The translations under genes and the position numbers were made by a program. From Amycolatopsis marina (GTDB lineage Bacteria > Actinomycetota > Actinomycetes > Mycobacteriales > Pseudonocardiaceae), in assembly GCF_900111885.1 (NCBI RefSeq), contig NZ_FOKG01000001.1, forward strand, positions 248,001-312,000: a stretch of DNA of 64,000 nucleotides. Reading direction: 5' to 3'. The notes under the pieces were generated by a model. That model was not told where the DNA came from, ran no database searches, and worked only from the letters and a program-made list of their open reading frames with translations. Of the stretch, positions 1 to 10,141 are shown in pieces; positions within the stretch are counted from its first letter, which is position 1, and each line of letters begins with the position of its first letter.

Positions 1-1
1 G

Positions 2-1045
2 CGCGAGGAACTGTCCGGCGTGAACGCGCTGGGCGCGGACATCGTGTCCGGGCTGCGCGTCCTGCGGGGCGTTGGCGGCGAGCGGCAGTTCCTTGGCCGG
101 TTCCGGATGGCGAGCAGGCGAGTTCAGCACGCCGGTGTGGACGTTGCCCGCAGCGAGTCCTGGCTGTCCGGGGCCGAGGTGGTGCTGCCCGGCCTGGTCA
201 CCGTGACGATCACCTGGCTTGGTGCCCGGCTCGCGGCCGAGGGCGTGATCAGCGCGGGCGAACTGGTGGCGTTCTACGGTGCGTCGGCGTTCCTGGTGAT
301 CCCGGTGAGCACGGCCACCGAGGCGGCGGGGGCAGCGGCATCGGCGGTGGTTTCGGCGAAGAAGGCATGCAGCCTGCTGCGGCTGCGACCACGCCTGACC
401 GATCCGGCGTCCCCGGTTCCGCTGCCGGAGGGTGCGCTGGAACTGCACGACACCGAGTCCGGCGTGACCGCGGTGGCGGGCAAGCTCACGGTGATCGACC
501 TCGGCGCGCGGGCGGAAGCCGTCGCGGAGCGGTTGGCCAGGTTCCGTGATCCCGCGCCGGGACAGCGTGTGCTGGTCTCCGGTGTGCCCGCGGAGCAGGT
601 CGCGCTGGGCGAGCTGCGGCGGCGGGTGGTGTACGCGCACAACCAGGACCTGTGGTTCTCGGGAATCCTGCGCGAGCAGGTCACCCCGTCGAGGGAGTCG
701 GCCGTGGATGTCGAGACCGCCATAGCGGCGGCCGATGCGGGCGACATCGTGCAGGCGCTGCCCCTCGGCCTTGACGAACTGATCGGTGAGCGTGGGCGGG
801 AGGTCTCCGGTGGTCAGCGGCAGCGGCTGAACCTCGCACGGGCGCTGGCGCTGAACCCCGACGTGCTGCTGCTCGACGAGCCCACCTCGGCGGTCGACGC
901 GCATACCGAGGCCCGCATCACCGAACGGGTCGCCGAACTACGGAGGGGACAGACCACAGTGGTGTTCGCCCAGAGCCCGCTGTGGGCGGCGGTGGCCGAC
1001 GAGGTCGTCGGACCGGAACTGCCCGAGGTGACGTCGTGCAGCTGA
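2..1045 (+). CDS. ABC exporter subunit with degenerate ATPase site (5' partial)
   Basis: The 5' end lies before the window; the frame is open from base 2. The visible 347 residues cover the end of an exporter-type membrane domain, with hydrophobic helices around 60-110, and a complete nucleotide-binding domain. Seen: Q-loop ([10 protein letters not shown]), an intact signature (VSGGQRQRL) and Walker B (VLLLDEPTS). The Walker A region carries no GxxGxGKS/T, and the usual H-loop His is Gln in VVFAQSP. This half should not form its own catalytic site, but its signature can complete the site of its partner. The next ABC gene starts 10 bases before this one ends, so the two are translationally coupled and likely form a heterodimeric exporter. 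The substrate cannot be told; peptides, lipids or drugs are typical for the family. Confidence 0.9.
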   Translation, partial: REELSGVNALGADIVSGLRVLRGVGGERQFLGRFRMASRRVQHAGVDVARSESWLSGAEVVLPGLVTVTITWLGARLAAEGVISAGELVAFYGASAFLVIPVSTATEAAGAAASAVVSAKKACSLLRLRPRLTDPASPVPLPEGALELHDTESGVTAVAGKLTVIDLGARAEAVAERLARFRDPAPGQRVLVSGVPAEQVALGELRRRVVYAHNQDLWFSGILREQVTPSRESAVDVETAIAAADAGDIVQALPLGLDELIGERGREVSGGQRQRLNLARALALNPDVLLLDEPTSAVDAHTEARITERVAELRRGQTTVVFAQSPLWAAVADEVVGPELPEVTSCS

Positions 1046-2808
1046 AACTACCGCTGGCCACGGCCGCGCAGGCCCGGGCCTGGGCTCGCGGAACCCTGCG
1101 GGCCAATCGTTCGGCCTTCGTCGGGGTCATCGGGCTGTTCATGATCGCGACCGTCGCCGGCCTTGCCGGGCCGCAGATCCTCGGCGCGCTCGTGGACAAG
1201 GTGGTCAACGGCGGCGGCACGCTGAGCATCGACGTCCTGGCGCTGATGTTCGTGGGAATCCTGCTGGTCCAGGGCCTCTTGAAGCGTGCGGCGCGGCTTC
1301 GGGCCGGCGTTCTCGGCGAACGCGTGCTGGCCCAGACCCGCGAGGACTTCGTGGAGCATTCGCTCCGGCTGCCGCTGGGCACCGTCGAGGCGGCGGGAAC
1401 CGGTGATCTGCTGAGCCGCGCCACGAGCGACGTCGACCGGATCAGCTACGCGGCCCGCAACGCCGTGCCGGAGATCCTGATCGCGCTGATCACGGTGCTG
1501 CTGACGATCGTCGCGATGATCGTGACCTCGCCGCTGCTGGCACTCGGGCTGCTCGTCGCGGTCCCGGTGCTCGGGATTCCGACACGCTGGTACTGGCGGC
1601 GGATCCCGAAGGCCTCCGAGGACATGCTGGAGCGCTGGGCAGCACTGCAGTCGGACTTCCACGAGACCGCCGAGGGCGGTCGGACCGCCGAAGCGCTCGG
1701 GCTCATCGAACGGCGGATGAAGAACGGCGAACACCGCCTGCAGGACGCACTCGTCGGTGAGCGGGTGATGCGCAGGCTGCAGGTGCGGTGGGTGCCGTGG
1801 CTGGAACTCTCGCACGCGGTCCCGATCGCGGCGATCCTGCTGCTCGGGGCCTGGGCCTACAGCGACGGGCTGGTGCAGCTCGGCACGATCACCACGATGG
1901 TGCTCTACGCGCAGGCGCTGGCCGCGCCGATGGACGAGGTGCTCTGGTGGGTGGAGGACCTGCAGATCTCCGGCAGCGCGCTGCGCCGGGTGCTGGGTGT
2001 GCGTTCGAGCGCCGAGGATCGGCGGGACGCGCCCGACAAGGTCCCGAGCAAGCAGGACACGGTGCTGCGGGTGCGCGACGTGCGGTTCGGCTACTCGGCG
2101 GACCGAGAGGTGCTGCACGGCGTCGACCTGCGGGTGCCGGAGGGCGAACGGCTGGCTGTGGTGGGCCCGTCGGGGGCGGGCAAGTCGACACTGGGCCGAC
2201 TGCTGGCCGGAATCGCGGCACCGACCAGCGGGTCGATCACGATCGGCGGGGTGGAAGTGTCCTCGATGCCGGAGGATCTGTTGCGCGGTGAGGTGCTGTT
2301 GCTGACCCAGGAGCACCACGTGTTCGCGGGCACGCTGCGGGAGAACCTGACCCTGCCCACGCGGCCGGAGCAGCAGCACGGCAACGGGGAGTGGAGCGAC
2401 GCCGAACTGCTCGATGCGCTGGACGCGGTCGGCGCGTCGGGATGGTCGCGATCGTTGGAGCGGGGACTGGACACGGTGCTCGGCTCGGGGGCGCGCTCGG
2501 TGCCCGCCGCCGTCGCGCAGCAGCTGGCGCTGGCCCGGGTGGTGCTTGCCGATCCGCACACGCTGGTACTCGACGAGGCAACCTCGTTGCTGGACACCGG
2601 GTCGGCGCGGAAGCTGGAGCGCTCGCTGAGCCGGGTGCTGGCCGGGCGGACGGTCATCGCCATCGCACACCGGCTGCACACCGCCGCGGCGGCCGACCGG
2701 GTGGTGGTGTTGGAGGACGGCCGCATCACCGAACTGGGCAGCCACGACGAACTACTCGCCGCGAACGGCCCCTACGCCCGCCTGGTCCGCGCCGCCACTC
2801 CCGCCTGA
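1036..2808 (+). CDS. ABC exporter subunit, membrane domain plus ATPase, non-canonical signature
   Basis: A 590-residue half-transporter: an N-terminal six-helix exporter domain (about residues 20-310) then a nucleotide-binding domain. Walker A is intact (GPSGAGKST), Walker B is TLVLDEATS with the catalytic Glu, and the H-loop His is present (IAIAHRL). The signature motif, normally LSGGQ, is replaced by a sequence around SVPAAVAQQ. Together with the upstream gene the pair would build one good ATP site (this Walker A/B plus the other subunit's signature) and one dead site, as in known asymmetric heterodimeric exporters. I chose GTG at 1036 because it overlaps the end of the upstream gene by 10 bases; a GTG at 982 is in frame but would overlap much more. 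A paired palindrome follows the stop. Confidence 0.9.
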   Translation: MQLKLPLATAAQARAWARGTLRANRSAFVGVIGLFMIATVAGLAGPQILGALVDKVVNGGGTLSIDVLALMFVGILLVQGLLKRAARLRAGVLGERVLAQTREDFVEHSLRLPLGTVEAAGTGDLLSRATSDVDRISYAARNAVPEILIALITVLLTIVAMIVTSPLLALGLLVAVPVLGIPTRWYWRRIPKASEDMLERWAALQSDFHETAEGGRTAEALGLIERRMKNGEHRLQDALVGERVMRRLQVRWVPWLELSHAVPIAAILLLGAWAYSDGLVQLGTITTMVLYAQALAAPMDEVLWWVEDLQISGSALRRVLGVRSSAEDRRDAPDKVPSKQDTVLRVRDVRFGYSADREVLHGVDLRVPEGERLAVVGPSGAGKSTLGRLLAGIAAPTSGSITIGGVEVSSMPEDLLRGEVLLLTQEHHVFAGTLRENLTLPTRPEQQHGNGEWSDAELLDALDAVGASGWSRSLERGLDTVLGSGARSVPAAVAQQLALARVVLADPHTLVLDEATSLLDTGSARKLERSLSRVLAGRTVIAIAHRLHTAAAADRVVVLEDGRITELGSHDELLAANGPYARLVRAATPA

Positions 2809-2810
2809 TC

Positions 2811-2880
2811 GCACTTTCCCGGGAAAGTGCGGTACTTGCGCACGCCGGGTATCGCACTTTCCCGGAAAAGTGCGATACCC
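2811..2880. repeat. Paired CACTTTC palindromes, likely bidirectional terminator
   Basis: Two palindromes lie between the convergent ABC operon and purQ. The first is a perfect 20-mer, GCACTTTCCCGGGAAAGTGC, at 2811-2830. The second is a 34-base near-perfect palindrome at 2847-2880 with the same core and one mismatch. Their centres are 43 bp apart, and the 23-base spacer (2831-2853) recurs inverted at 39314-39336. Position and symmetry fit a two-way terminator, but the recurrence elsewhere marks a dispersed repeat family. Confidence 0.85.
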
Positions 2881-2889
2881 GTGGGGCGA

Positions 2890-3573
2890 TCAGGCGGCGG
2901 AGACCAGGGAGTCCAGCGCGGAGTAGAAGATGCCGAGGCCGTCGTCGGACGGGCCGGTGAGAGCGTCGATGGCGTGCTCGGGGTGCGGCATCAGGCCGAC
3001 CACGCGGCCGTTGGAGCTGGTGATCCCCGCGATGTCGGCCCTGGAACCGTTGGGGTTGCCGCCGACGTAGCGGAACACGACCCGGCCCTCGGCCTCCAGC
3101 ATGTCCACCGTCTGCTGGTTGGCGACGTAGCAGCCTTCCATGTTCTTCATCGGGATGAGGATCTCGGCGCCCGCGTCGTAGCGCGTGCTCCACGCGGTCG
3201 AGTTGTTCTCCACACGCAGCCACTGGTCCCGGCAGATGAAGTGCAGACCCTCGTTGCGCACGAGCGCACCGGGCAGCAGGCCCGCCTCGCACAGCACCTG
3301 GAAGCCGTTGCAGATTCCGAGCACCGGCATGCCTTTCTGGGCGGCCTCGATGACCGAGGTCATCACCGGGGCGAACCGCGCGATCGCGCCCGCCCGCAGG
3401 TAGTCACCGTAGGAGAAGCCGCCGGGCACGACCACGGCGTCGACGCCCTTGAGGTCGGCGTCGGCGTGCCACAGCGAGACCGGTTCGGCGTCGGCGTAGC
3501 GCACGGCGCGCTCGGCGTCCGTGTCGTCCAGGGTTCCGGGGAAGGTGATGACCCCGACGCGCGGGCCGCTCAC
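2890..3573 (-). CDS. purQ: Phosphoribosylformylglycinamidine synthase, glutaminase subunit PurQ
   Basis: Class I glutamine amidotransferase of 227 residues that supplies ammonia to PurL in the fourth step of de novo purine synthesis (FGAR to FGAM). Seen: the nucleophile Cys in LGICNGFQ, the oxyanion region PGGFSYGDY, and the His/Glu catalytic pair in MPHPEHA. Length is standard for free-standing PurQ. It starts with GTG, and this start overlaps the purS stop by four bases (GTGA), so the two are coupled. purL is not in this window. The 3' end faces the ABC operon across a palindromic terminator. Confidence 0.97.
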   Translation of the reverse strand: MSGPRVGVITFPGTLDDTDAERAVRYADAEPVSLWHADADLKGVDAVVVPGGFSYGDYLRAGAIARFAPVMTSVIEAAQKGMPVLGICNGFQVLCEAGLLPGALVRNEGLHFICRDQWLRVENNSTAWSTRYDAGAEILIPMKNMEGCYVANQQTVDMLEAEGRVVFRYVGGNPNGSRADIAGITSSNGRVVGLMPHPEHAIDALTGPSDDGLGIFYSALDSLVSAA

Positions 3574-3809
3574 GCCTCCACCCGGCGCACGGTCCAGTCC
3601 TCGATCACCGGGTTGGCCAGCAGGCCCTCGGCGATCTTGGCCAGCGTCTCGTCGTCGACGGAGTCGTCGACCTCGAGCTCGAAATGCTTGCCCTGACGGA
3701 CATCAGTGACTCCCTGGAAACCGAGGCGCGGCAGTGCTCCCGCGACAGCTTGGCCTTGCGGGTCCAGGATCTCCGGCTTGGGCATGACGTCAACGACGAC
3801 TCGGGCCAC
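3570..3809 (-). CDS. purS: Phosphoribosylformylglycinamidine synthase subunit PurS
   Basis: A 79-residue protein matching the small PurS subunit, which bridges PurL and PurQ in the FGAM synthase complex. It begins [18 protein letters not shown] and contains the family pattern [17 protein letters not shown] chose the GTG at 3809, preceded by GAGGGAG, because it gives the usual PurS length; longer in-frame readings have no matching N-terminus. It is the first gene of the purS-purQ operon. The region upstream is shared with the divergent GMC oxidoreductase gene. Confidence 0.95.
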   Translation of the reverse strand: MARVVVDVMPKPEILDPQGQAVAGALPRLGFQGVTDVRQGKHFELEVDDSVDDETLAKIAEGLLANPVIEDWTVRRVEA

Positions 3810-3895
3810 GGCAGACTGCTCCCTCGTCTGTGCAGGTCGGCGGTACTTGATGAGCGTATCCGAGCGATCTGGGAGCGAACTCGGCGGCCTCATAC

Positions 3896-3937
3896 GGTCG
3901 CGGCGGGTAGCCCCCCGACAAGCCACCCGCCGCGACC
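3896..3937. other. Strong GC hairpin in the purS/GMC intergenic region
   Basis: A 13-bp perfect inverted repeat (GGTCGCGGCGGGT at 3896-3908, its complement at 3925-3937) with a 16-base loop sits in the roughly 300-bp gap (3810-4109) between two divergent genes. No open frame in the gap looks real. It could be a leader structure of the purS transcript or a cruciform; no run of T follows it. Confidence 0.5.
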
Positions 3938-4109
3938 CGCGTACGCGTCCCTCGGACGCGACTTCCGGTAGACGGACGTGACCGCGAGTGAGTTGCTCGA
4001 ACGCCGCAGATTCAGGCAGACGGAGCAGTCCGGGCATGACACCCTTGGCCAGAGTGTGTGTCGTCGGTCATCATCAGTAGTTGACGCAGCGCCAATACCA
4101 GGAGGCATC

Positions 4110-5687
4110 GTGGCCGATCAGGACTGGGACTACGTGATCGTCGGAGCGGGCAGCGCCGGCTGCGTCCTGGCGAACCGGCTGACCGAGGATCCGTCCGCAC
4201 GGGTGCTGCTGCTGGAGGCAGGCGGGGAGGACACCGCCGACGAGATCCGCGTTCCGGCCGCCTTCGCCTCGCTGTTCAAGACCCAGTGGGACTGGAACTA
4301 CGAGACCACCGAGCAGAAACACCTCGGCCGCAGCGCCTACTGGCCACGGGGGAAGATGCTCGGTGGCTGCTCGTCGATGAACGCGATGATCTACATTCGC
4401 GGCAACCGCGCCGACTACGACGGCTGGCGCGACACACACGGCGCCGCGGGCTGGGGATACGCCGACGTGCTGCCCTACTTCGTCCGCGCGGAGGGCAACA
4501 CCCGCCTCGGCGGGCCGCTGCACGGCACGGACGGACCGCTGCGTGTCGAGGACCGGGTCTTCACCCATGAGCTCTCGAACGCCTGGGTGGACTCGGCTGT
4601 CACCCACGGAATCAAGCGCAACGACGACTTCAACGGGGAGTCGCAGGAGGGCGCCGGGCTCTACCAGGTGACCTGCCACAAGGGCAGACGCTGGTCGGCG
4701 GCCGACGCCTACCTCCGGCCCGCGATGAAGCGTCCGAACCTCACCGTGCGCACCCACGCGCAGACCACGCGGGTACTGCTCAGCGACGGCAGGGCGACGG
4801 GTGTGTCCTATCTGGAGGGCGGATCGGAACGAACGGCCTACGCGGGCACCGAGGTGATTCTCTGCGGCGGAGCGATCAACTCGCCGCAGTTGCTCATGCT
4901 GTCCGGCATCGGTCCTGCCGAGCATCTGCGTGAGCACGGTATCGACGTGGCCGTGCACCTGCCCGGCGTCGGCGAGAACCTGCACGACCACCCGGCCGCG
5001 CCGGTCATCTGGTCCACTCGCGACACCACCGACCTGGTCGACTCGGCCACCCCGCTCGGCATGCTTCGCTGGCAGCTCACCAAGCGCGGCCCGCTTGCCT
5101 CCAACGTCGGCGAAGCGGGCGGCTTCATGTCCACAGTGGATGGGTTGAACGCGCCGGACATGCAGTTCCATGTGGCGCCGACACTGTTCTACGACAACGG
5201 TTTCCGGGAGCCGACGGTACCGGGTTTCACCTCGGCGACGACCCTGGTCGACGTCGCCAGCCGAGGCAGGCTGCGGCTGCGTTCGGCGCATCCGCAGTGG
5301 CGTCCCGAACTCGATCCCGCCTACTACAGCGAACCGGCCGACTTCGACGCGACGCTGGCGGGGATCAGGACGCTGATCGAGATCGGGCGCACCGGTCCAC
5401 TGGCCCGCTACCTGGACAAGCCGTTCCTGCCCTCGATGGAGGAACCGGACGAGGCGGCGCTGGCCGAGCACGTGCGGCAGTGCACCCAGACCCTGTACCA
5501 CCCGGTGGGAACGTGCGCGATGGGCAGCGGCGAGCAGGCGGTCGTCGACCCGGCGCTGCGCGTGCGCGGCGTGGACGGGCTGCGCGTGGTGGACGCATCG
5601 GTGATGCCGGTGGTGCCGCGAGGCAACACCAACGCGCCCACGATCATGGTCGCGGAGAAGGCCGCCGACCTCATCCGCGGCCGCTGA
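4110..5687 (+). CDS. GMC-family FAD-dependent alcohol/choline-type dehydrogenase
   Basis: A 525-residue glucose-methanol-choline oxidoreductase. Seen: the N-terminal FAD-binding motif [14 protein letters not shown], the GMC signature with [14 protein letters not shown], and the C-terminal block with the catalytic His ([11 protein letters not shown]) and RVVDASVMP...[14 protein letters not shown]. Family members oxidise primary alcohols such as choline. The next gene is a convergent aldehyde dehydrogenase, which would suit a two-step alcohol-to-acid oxidation, though opposite strands rule out a shared transcript. The GTG start at 4110 is set by an excellent AGGAGG just upstream. The exact substrate cannot be read; BetA identity is possible but not shown. 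Confidence 0.9.
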   Translation: MADQDWDYVIVGAGSAGCVLANRLTEDPSARVLLLEAGGEDTADEIRVPAAFASLFKTQWDWNYETTEQKHLGRSAYWPRGKMLGGCSSMNAMIYIRGNRADYDGWRDTHGAAGWGYADVLPYFVRAEGNTRLGGPLHGTDGPLRVEDRVFTHELSNAWVDSAVTHGIKRNDDFNGESQEGAGLYQVTCHKGRRWSAADAYLRPAMKRPNLTVRTHAQTTRVLLSDGRATGVSYLEGGSERTAYAGTEVILCGGAINSPQLLMLSGIGPAEHLREHGIDVAVHLPGVGENLHDHPAAPVIWSTRDTTDLVDSATPLGMLRWQLTKRGPLASNVGEAGGFMSTVDGLNAPDMQFHVAPTLFYDNGFREPTVPGFTSATTLVDVASRGRLRLRSAHPQWRPELDPAYYSEPADFDATLAGIRTLIEIGRTGPLARYLDKPFLPSMEEPDEAALAEHVRQCTQTLYHPVGTCAMGSGEQAVVDPALRVRGVDGLRVVDASVMPVVPRGNTNAPTIMVAEKAADLIRGR

Positions 5688-5702
5688 TCCCGGCGGGCGG
5701 TA

Positions 5703-7223
5703 TCAGCGCTTGCCGTGCATGACGGCCATCAGTTTGCCGACGAGGGCGTCGGTCTTCTCCGACCGGCTGAACGTCGTCAGTGCCAGCGGCGCCGTGTAGC
5801 GCTGCCTGGCGATCGACTTCGCCCTGGCGAACTCGCGCAGGCCCTCGGGGCCGTGGATCCGGCCGAAGCCCGAGTCGCCGACCCCGCCGAACGGCAACGA
5901 CGCGATTCCCGCGAAGGACAACGGCGCGTTGATCGCGGTCTGTCCGGTACGCAGGCGCCGCGCGAGTTCCATTCCGCGCCGCTTCGAGAACACCGTCGAG
6001 CCGAGCCCGAACGTCGAGTCGTTGGCCTTCTCGACCGCCTCGTCCATGTCGCGCACCTTGGCGATGGTGACGGTCGGCCCGAACGTCTCCTCGCGCACGG
6101 CGATCGAGTCCTCCGGCACGTCGACCAGCACGGTCGGCTGCACGTACCGGTCACCGACGGCGTCGGCCCCGCCCACCAGCGCCCGGCCGCCCTTGGCGAG
6201 CGCGTCGGCGATGTGCCTGCGGACCACGTCGAGCTGGCTCGGCATCGTCATCGGGCCGTACTGCGCGCCCGGGTCCGATCCGGCCCGCACCTGCTTCGTC
6301 CGCTCGACGACCTTGGCGACGAACTCGTCGTACACCTGCTCGTGCACGTACACCCGCTCCACGCCAACGCAGGTCTGCCCCGAGTTGGAGAACGCGCCCC
6401 AGACGGTGGCGTCCGCCGCCGCGTCCACGTTGGCGTCCGCATCGACCAGCACCGGGTCCTTGCCGCCGCCCTCGATGATGACCGGGGTCAGCGTCTCGGC
6501 GGCCGAGGCCATCACCTTCTTTCCGGTGGCGGCCGAGCCGGTGAAGGCGATCTTGTCCACACCGGACTTGGTCAGCGCGGCACCAGTCGCGCCGAAGCCG
6601 GTGATCAGCTGGAGTACCGGGTGCTCGGGCACCACCTCGTTGAACGCGTCGACCAGCCACTTACCGACACCGGGCGTGTACTCGCTCGGCTTGAACACCA
6701 CCGCGTTGCCCGCGGCCAGCGCATAGCTGACCGAACCCAACGGCGTGTAGACCGGGTAGTTCCACGGGCCGATCACGCCGACGACGCCGAGTGGCCGGTA
6801 CTCAACACTCGCCGCCTGGTTGGACAGCAGCAGGCCCGCGGCCCTTCGCTGCTTGCCGAGCACCTTGCGGGCGTTCTTGCTCGCCCACGCGATGTGCTCG
6901 ATGGCGAGCACGGACTCCAACTGCGCGTCGCCGCGCGGCTTGCCGGTCTCGGTGTGCACGACGTCGCACAGTTGCGCGAGTCGCCGCGCCAGCACGCCCT
7001 TCCAGCGGCGCAGCCGTTCGGCTCTGCCGTCGAAACCGAGCGAGTCCCACCATCGCACGGCCTCGCGAGCGCGGGCGACAGCCTGCTCGACCTCCTCGGC
7101 GGTGTGCACCGGGTAGGTACCCACGACCTCGTCGGTCGCCGGATTGAGCGAGTCGAAAGTCTCCCTGGCCGGGGCGGCCGTGTCGGGTGTCGCTTGCTCG
7201 GCGGGTTCCACGATGCGGGTCAT
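5703..7223 (-). CDS. NAD(P)-dependent aldehyde dehydrogenase
   Basis: A 506-residue aldehyde dehydrogenase superfamily member. Seen: Rossmann region [20 protein letters not shown], cofactor motif FTGSAATGK, general base Glu in IIEGGGKDP, and catalytic Cys in [11 protein letters not shown]. It oxidises an aldehyde to the acid. The pattern (short-chain type with GGGKDP rather than the commoner LGGK.P) resembles coniferyl/succinate-semialdehyde-type enzymes, so the substrate is open. I chose ATG at 7223, eight bases after GGAGG. It converges on the GMC dehydrogenase gene with only 15 bases between stops. Confidence 0.92.
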   Translation of the reverse strand: MTRIVEPAEQATPDTAAPARETFDSLNPATDEVVGTYPVHTAEEVEQAVARAREAVRWWDSLGFDGRAERLRRWKGVLARRLAQLCDVVHTETGKPRGDAQLESVLAIEHIAWASKNARKVLGKQRRAAGLLLSNQAASVEYRPLGVVGVIGPWNYPVYTPLGSVSYALAAGNAVVFKPSEYTPGVGKWLVDAFNEVVPEHPVLQLITGFGATGAALTKSGVDKIAFTGSAATGKKVMASAAETLTPVIIEGGGKDPVLVDADANVDAAADATVWGAFSNSGQTCVGVERVYVHEQVYDEFVAKVVERTKQVRAGSDPGAQYGPMTMPSQLDVVRRHIADALAKGGRALVGGADAVGDRYVQPTVLVDVPEDSIAVREETFGPTVTIAKVRDMDEAVEKANDSTFGLGSTVFSKRRGMELARRLRTGQTAINAPLSFAGIASLPFGGVGDSGFGRIHGPEGLREFARAKSIARQRYTAPLALTTFSRSEKTDALVGKLMAVMHGKR

Positions 7224-7292
7224 CAGGCATGCCTCCATCGGCTCGGCTCCAAGACCAGACTAAAGCCCTACTGGCAAGCTGCCAACAGGCTG

Positions 7293-8435
7293 TCAGGAAG
7301 GACGTGCCACCAGAATGGCACAGGCCAGCGCCGCGCTACCCGCGCCGAGCAGCGGGGCCAGGTGCAGCGGGAGCAGCCCGACGGTGAGTGAACCGATTCC
7401 GAAACCGGACGCGTTGACAGCGAAAGCCACCGAGAAACCCTCCGCCCGCCGCCCCTCGGGCAGGAGCCGCTGCAGCCGGACCGACGCCACGGTGAGCAAC
7501 GGGCCGACGCACGCGCCGACGAGCGCCACTCCCATCAGCAGCCCTGCCCATCCGGGCACCACAGCCACCAGCACGCCACCCAGGACGAACCCGCAGAGGA
7601 ACACGATCGCCGAGGCCCTGGTGGTCCGGCCCCGCCAGGCGAACAGTGCACTCCCGCCGATACTCGCGCCGGACAACACGGCGACGATCAGGGCCGCCGC
7701 GGCTTCCCCCGCACCCAGGCGCTGCGCCAGCGGCAGCGGAGCGACCTCGATCGTGGACAGCAGGTGCCCGATGGAGAACAGGCACGCGAGCCAGCCCACC
7801 GCCGTGCGAACCGGCAGCTCGGGGCGCTGCGCCGGTTGCTCCACCCGCACCGTGACCGTGCGGGGCGCGAAGGTGGCCGCGAGCAGGTAGACCACGGCCA
7901 TCGCGGCGAGCGGCAGCAGCGAGTCCACCAGGTTCAGCAGCACCACCAGCATGGGTCCGCCGATCAAGACGGACTCCATCAGCATGGCGTCCACCGCGAT
8001 CGCCCTCGGCAGCAGCGCGTCGCCGACGGTTCCGGCCAGGAGGGTGCGAAAGCCTCCGGAGAGCCCGCCTGCCACGACACCCGGCACGACCACGAGAACG
8101 AGCAGCACGGCCGGCGCCGCCCCCGCCGCGGCAGCCGTGGCGAGCGCGGTGAGCCCCGCCGCGGCGGCGAGCAACATCAGCACGATGCCCCTGCCCGCGC
8201 CGATCCGGTCGAGAAGTCTGCCTGCCGGCACGGCGCCGAGCAGTTCGGCCACCACGAACACCGCCATCATCACACCCCCCAGCCGGTACGAACCGGTGGT
8301 GGCGGTGGTCAGCACGGTGAAGGCCAGTGGAGCCATCGTCGCGGGCAGCCGTGCGAGCTGAACCCCGGCGGACCAACGCCAGTACCCGCCATGGCGCAGG
8401 AGACCGGAAGTGCCCGCGTGGTCGATCGTCGTCAT
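7293..8435 (-). CDS. MFS transporter (12-helix permease)
   Basis: A 380-residue major facilitator permease made almost entirely of hydrophobic helices, with the loop motif GRLLDRIGAGRG typical of the MFS 2-3 loop and a second half beginning near residue 200. Short cytoplasmic termini suggest 12 helices, and export of a small molecule is the likely role. The ATG at 8435 gives the usual length; longer frames upstream run through the divergent regulator gene. The divergent HTH regulator 75 bases away is the probable controller. Confidence 0.85.
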   Translation of the reverse strand: MTTIDHAGTSGLLRHGGYWRWSAGVQLARLPATMAPLAFTVLTTATTGSYRLGGVMMAVFVVAELLGAVPAGRLLDRIGAGRGIVLMLLAAAAGLTALATAAAAGAAPAVLLVLVVVPGVVAGGLSGGFRTLLAGTVGDALLPRAIAVDAMLMESVLIGGPMLVVLLNLVDSLLPLAAMAVVYLLAATFAPRTVTVRVEQPAQRPELPVRTAVGWLACLFSIGHLLSTIEVAPLPLAQRLGAGEAAAALIVAVLSGASIGGSALFAWRGRTTRASAIVFLCGFVLGGVLVAVVPGWAGLLMGVALVGACVGPLLTVASVRLQRLLPEGRRAEGFSVAFAVNASGFGIGSLTVGLLPLHLAPLLGAGSAALACAILVARPS

Positions 8436-8474
8436 GTCGAGGACTCTGCGGCGCGGTGATGGTGCGCGATACTG

Positions 8475-8492
8475 ATTCGGGCAAGGCCGAAT
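8475..8492. promoter_or_regulatory. Possible operator between MFS and ArsR-like regulator
   Basis: An inverted repeat ATTCGG-6-CCGAAT lies in the 75-bp divergent promoter region. Its placement fits a dyad bound by the adjacent regulator. Only symmetry supports it. Confidence 0.35.
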
Positions 8493-8510
8493 TGGACGGG
8501 GTGGTCGGGC

Positions 8511-9470
8511 GTGATCGAGCTGGTCCTCACCCGGGCGAGCACCAACCGTGTGCGGTTCGCGATCTCGCCGCTGGAGGAGGCACTGGGTGCGGTGCAGACG
8601 CTGACCGGGCTGCGCGGGCACCCGGCGCACCTGCCCTGGCTGACCGAGGCCGCGCGCAGGGTGGGGACGCTGCCGATCGGCGAACTGCGGCTGGTACTCG
8701 GCGCACGGCGCTACATCACCGACTTCCTCAGCCCACCCCCGTCCGGGCCACGGACCACCGCGCAGGCGCAGCTCGCCGAGGTCCGCAGAACACCGCCCGA
8801 GCAGGTCGCCACCGAACTGGCCATGGTCGACGCCGATCTGGGCGCGCTGCCGAACGATCCGCGGCGGGCCCGCGATCTGCTCGCCGACCAGTTGGAACTC
8901 GTGTGGGCCGAACTCATCGCGCCGCACTGGCCGAAGATCCGGGAGTCGCTCGCCGCCGACATCGCGTATCGGTCCGCGAGACTGGCCGAGGGCGGCACGG
9001 CGCTCGCTCTTGCCGGGCTTCATCCGCGGATCCGGCTGACCGGTGCGGTGCTGGCCATCGAGAGCCGCAGCCGCGCGCGGCTCGAACTGGACGAGCGCGG
9101 CCTCGCCCTGCTGCCTTGCGTGTTCGCCTGGCCGAGGGTGGGCGTGATGATGGTGCCGCCGTGGCAACCTTCGGTGCTCTACCCGGCTCGGGGAGTGGCG
9201 GAATTGTGGTCATCACGTCCGGCTCCGGACGCCGCGCTCACCGCCGTGGTGGGCAGGACGAAAGCGGCGCTGCTGCACGCACTGGACAAGCCGGCCACCA
9301 CGGCAGCACTGGCGGCGGAGTTGGAATTCGCGCCGAGCACGGTCTCCGAGCACCTGACCGCCCTGCGCGCCGCGGGACTCCTGACGGCGAACCGCAGTGG
9401 ACGCACCGTGCTCTATCGCCGTACCCCACTCGGGGACGCACTCCTCGACGGCTCGGCACCCTGGACGTAG
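8511..9470 (+). CDS. ArsR-like winged-helix regulator with DUF5937-type N-terminal domain
   Basis: A 319-residue protein with a long N-terminal domain (about 1-230) resembling the actinobacterial DUF5937 type, and a C-terminal winged helix (about 245-315: AAELEFAPSTVSEHLTALRAAGLL, then the wing SGRTVLYRRTPLG). This architecture is common in regulators next to MFS or ABC exporters. Divergence from the MFS gene suggests it represses that gene and perhaps itself. The start is GTG. Ligand unknown. Confidence 0.82.
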   Translation: MIELVLTRASTNRVRFAISPLEEALGAVQTLTGLRGHPAHLPWLTEAARRVGTLPIGELRLVLGARRYITDFLSPPPSGPRTTAQAQLAEVRRTPPEQVATELAMVDADLGALPNDPRRARDLLADQLELVWAELIAPHWPKIRESLAADIAYRSARLAEGGTALALAGLHPRIRLTGAVLAIESRSRARLELDERGLALLPCVFAWPRVGVMMVPPWQPSVLYPARGVAELWSSRPAPDAALTAVVGRTKAALLHALDKPATTAALAAELEFAPSTVSEHLTALRAAGLLTANRSGRTVLYRRTPLGDALLDGSAPWT

Positions 9471-9505
9471 CCTTGATGCACATGCCTCCGTAGCAGGGAG
9501 AACAG

Positions 9506-10141
9506 ATGCGTATCGTCCACTTCGGACATTCTTGCGTTCTGCTCGAGACGGACAGCGCCCGAATACTGGTCGACCCCGGCACGTTCTCCGCAGGCTTCGA
9601 GAACGAGCGGGAGCTGGACGCGGTCCTCATCACGCATCAGCATTTCGACCACATCGACTCCGAACGCCTGCCCGCGCTGCTCGCCGCGAATCCGGGCGCC
9701 GAACTGATCACCGATCCCGGCACTGCCGAGACGGTCGACAAGCTCGGCCTGCCCGCCCGCACGGCCCACTCGGGCGATGCGTTCACCATCGGCGGCACCG
9801 AGGTGATCACCGTCGGTGGACGGCACGCGGTGATCCACGCCGACATCCCGGTGGTGCCCAACGTCGGGTTCGTGTTCGGGGCCGGTGCGTTCTACCACCC
9901 TGGGGACTCGTTCCACGTCCCCGAACAGCAGATCGACGTGCTCGGCCTGCCGACCGGCGCACCCTGGCTGAAGGCGAGCGAGGCGATCAACTTCCTCCGC
10001 GCGGTCGGCCCCCGGCTCGCCGTGCCGATCCACGAGGCCGTGCTGGCGAACCCGGCCATGCACTACGGCCTGTTCACCAACCTCGCGCCGGAGGGCACCG
10101 AGGTCAGGGTGCTGCCACGCGGCGAGTACGCGTCGCTGTAG
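9506..10141 (+). CDS. MBL-fold metal-dependent hydrolase (UlaG-like)
   Basis: A 211-residue metallo-beta-lactamase-fold protein. Seen: the opening strand GHSCVLLET, metal-binding motif THQHFDHID, a DPG pair, and later His/Asp ligands (YHPGDSFH). The short length and the opening match the UlaG/RomA-like group of metal hydrolases; substrate unknown. ATG at 9506 follows GGGAGAACAG. It sits 35 bases after the ArsR-like gene on the same strand and may be cotranscribed. Its last 38 bases overlap the convergent gene's 3' end. Confidence 0.88.
   Translation: MRIVHFGHSCVLLETDSARILVDPGTFSAGFENERELDAVLITHQHFDHIDSERLPALLAANPGAELITDPGTAETVDKLGLPARTAHSGDAFTIGGTEVITVGGRHAVIHADIPVVPNVGFVFGAGAFYHPGDSFHVPEQQIDVLGLPTGAPWLKASEAINFLRAVGPRLAVPIHEAVLANPAMHYGLFTNLAPEGTEVRVLPRGEYASL

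Noticed and set aside
1048..2745. A 565-codon open frame on the minus strand opposite the second ABC gene
   Set aside because: It mirrors a clear ABC transporter gene; its protein is rich in His, Arg, Gln and Pro with no domain, as expected for an antisense shadow in GC-rich DNA.
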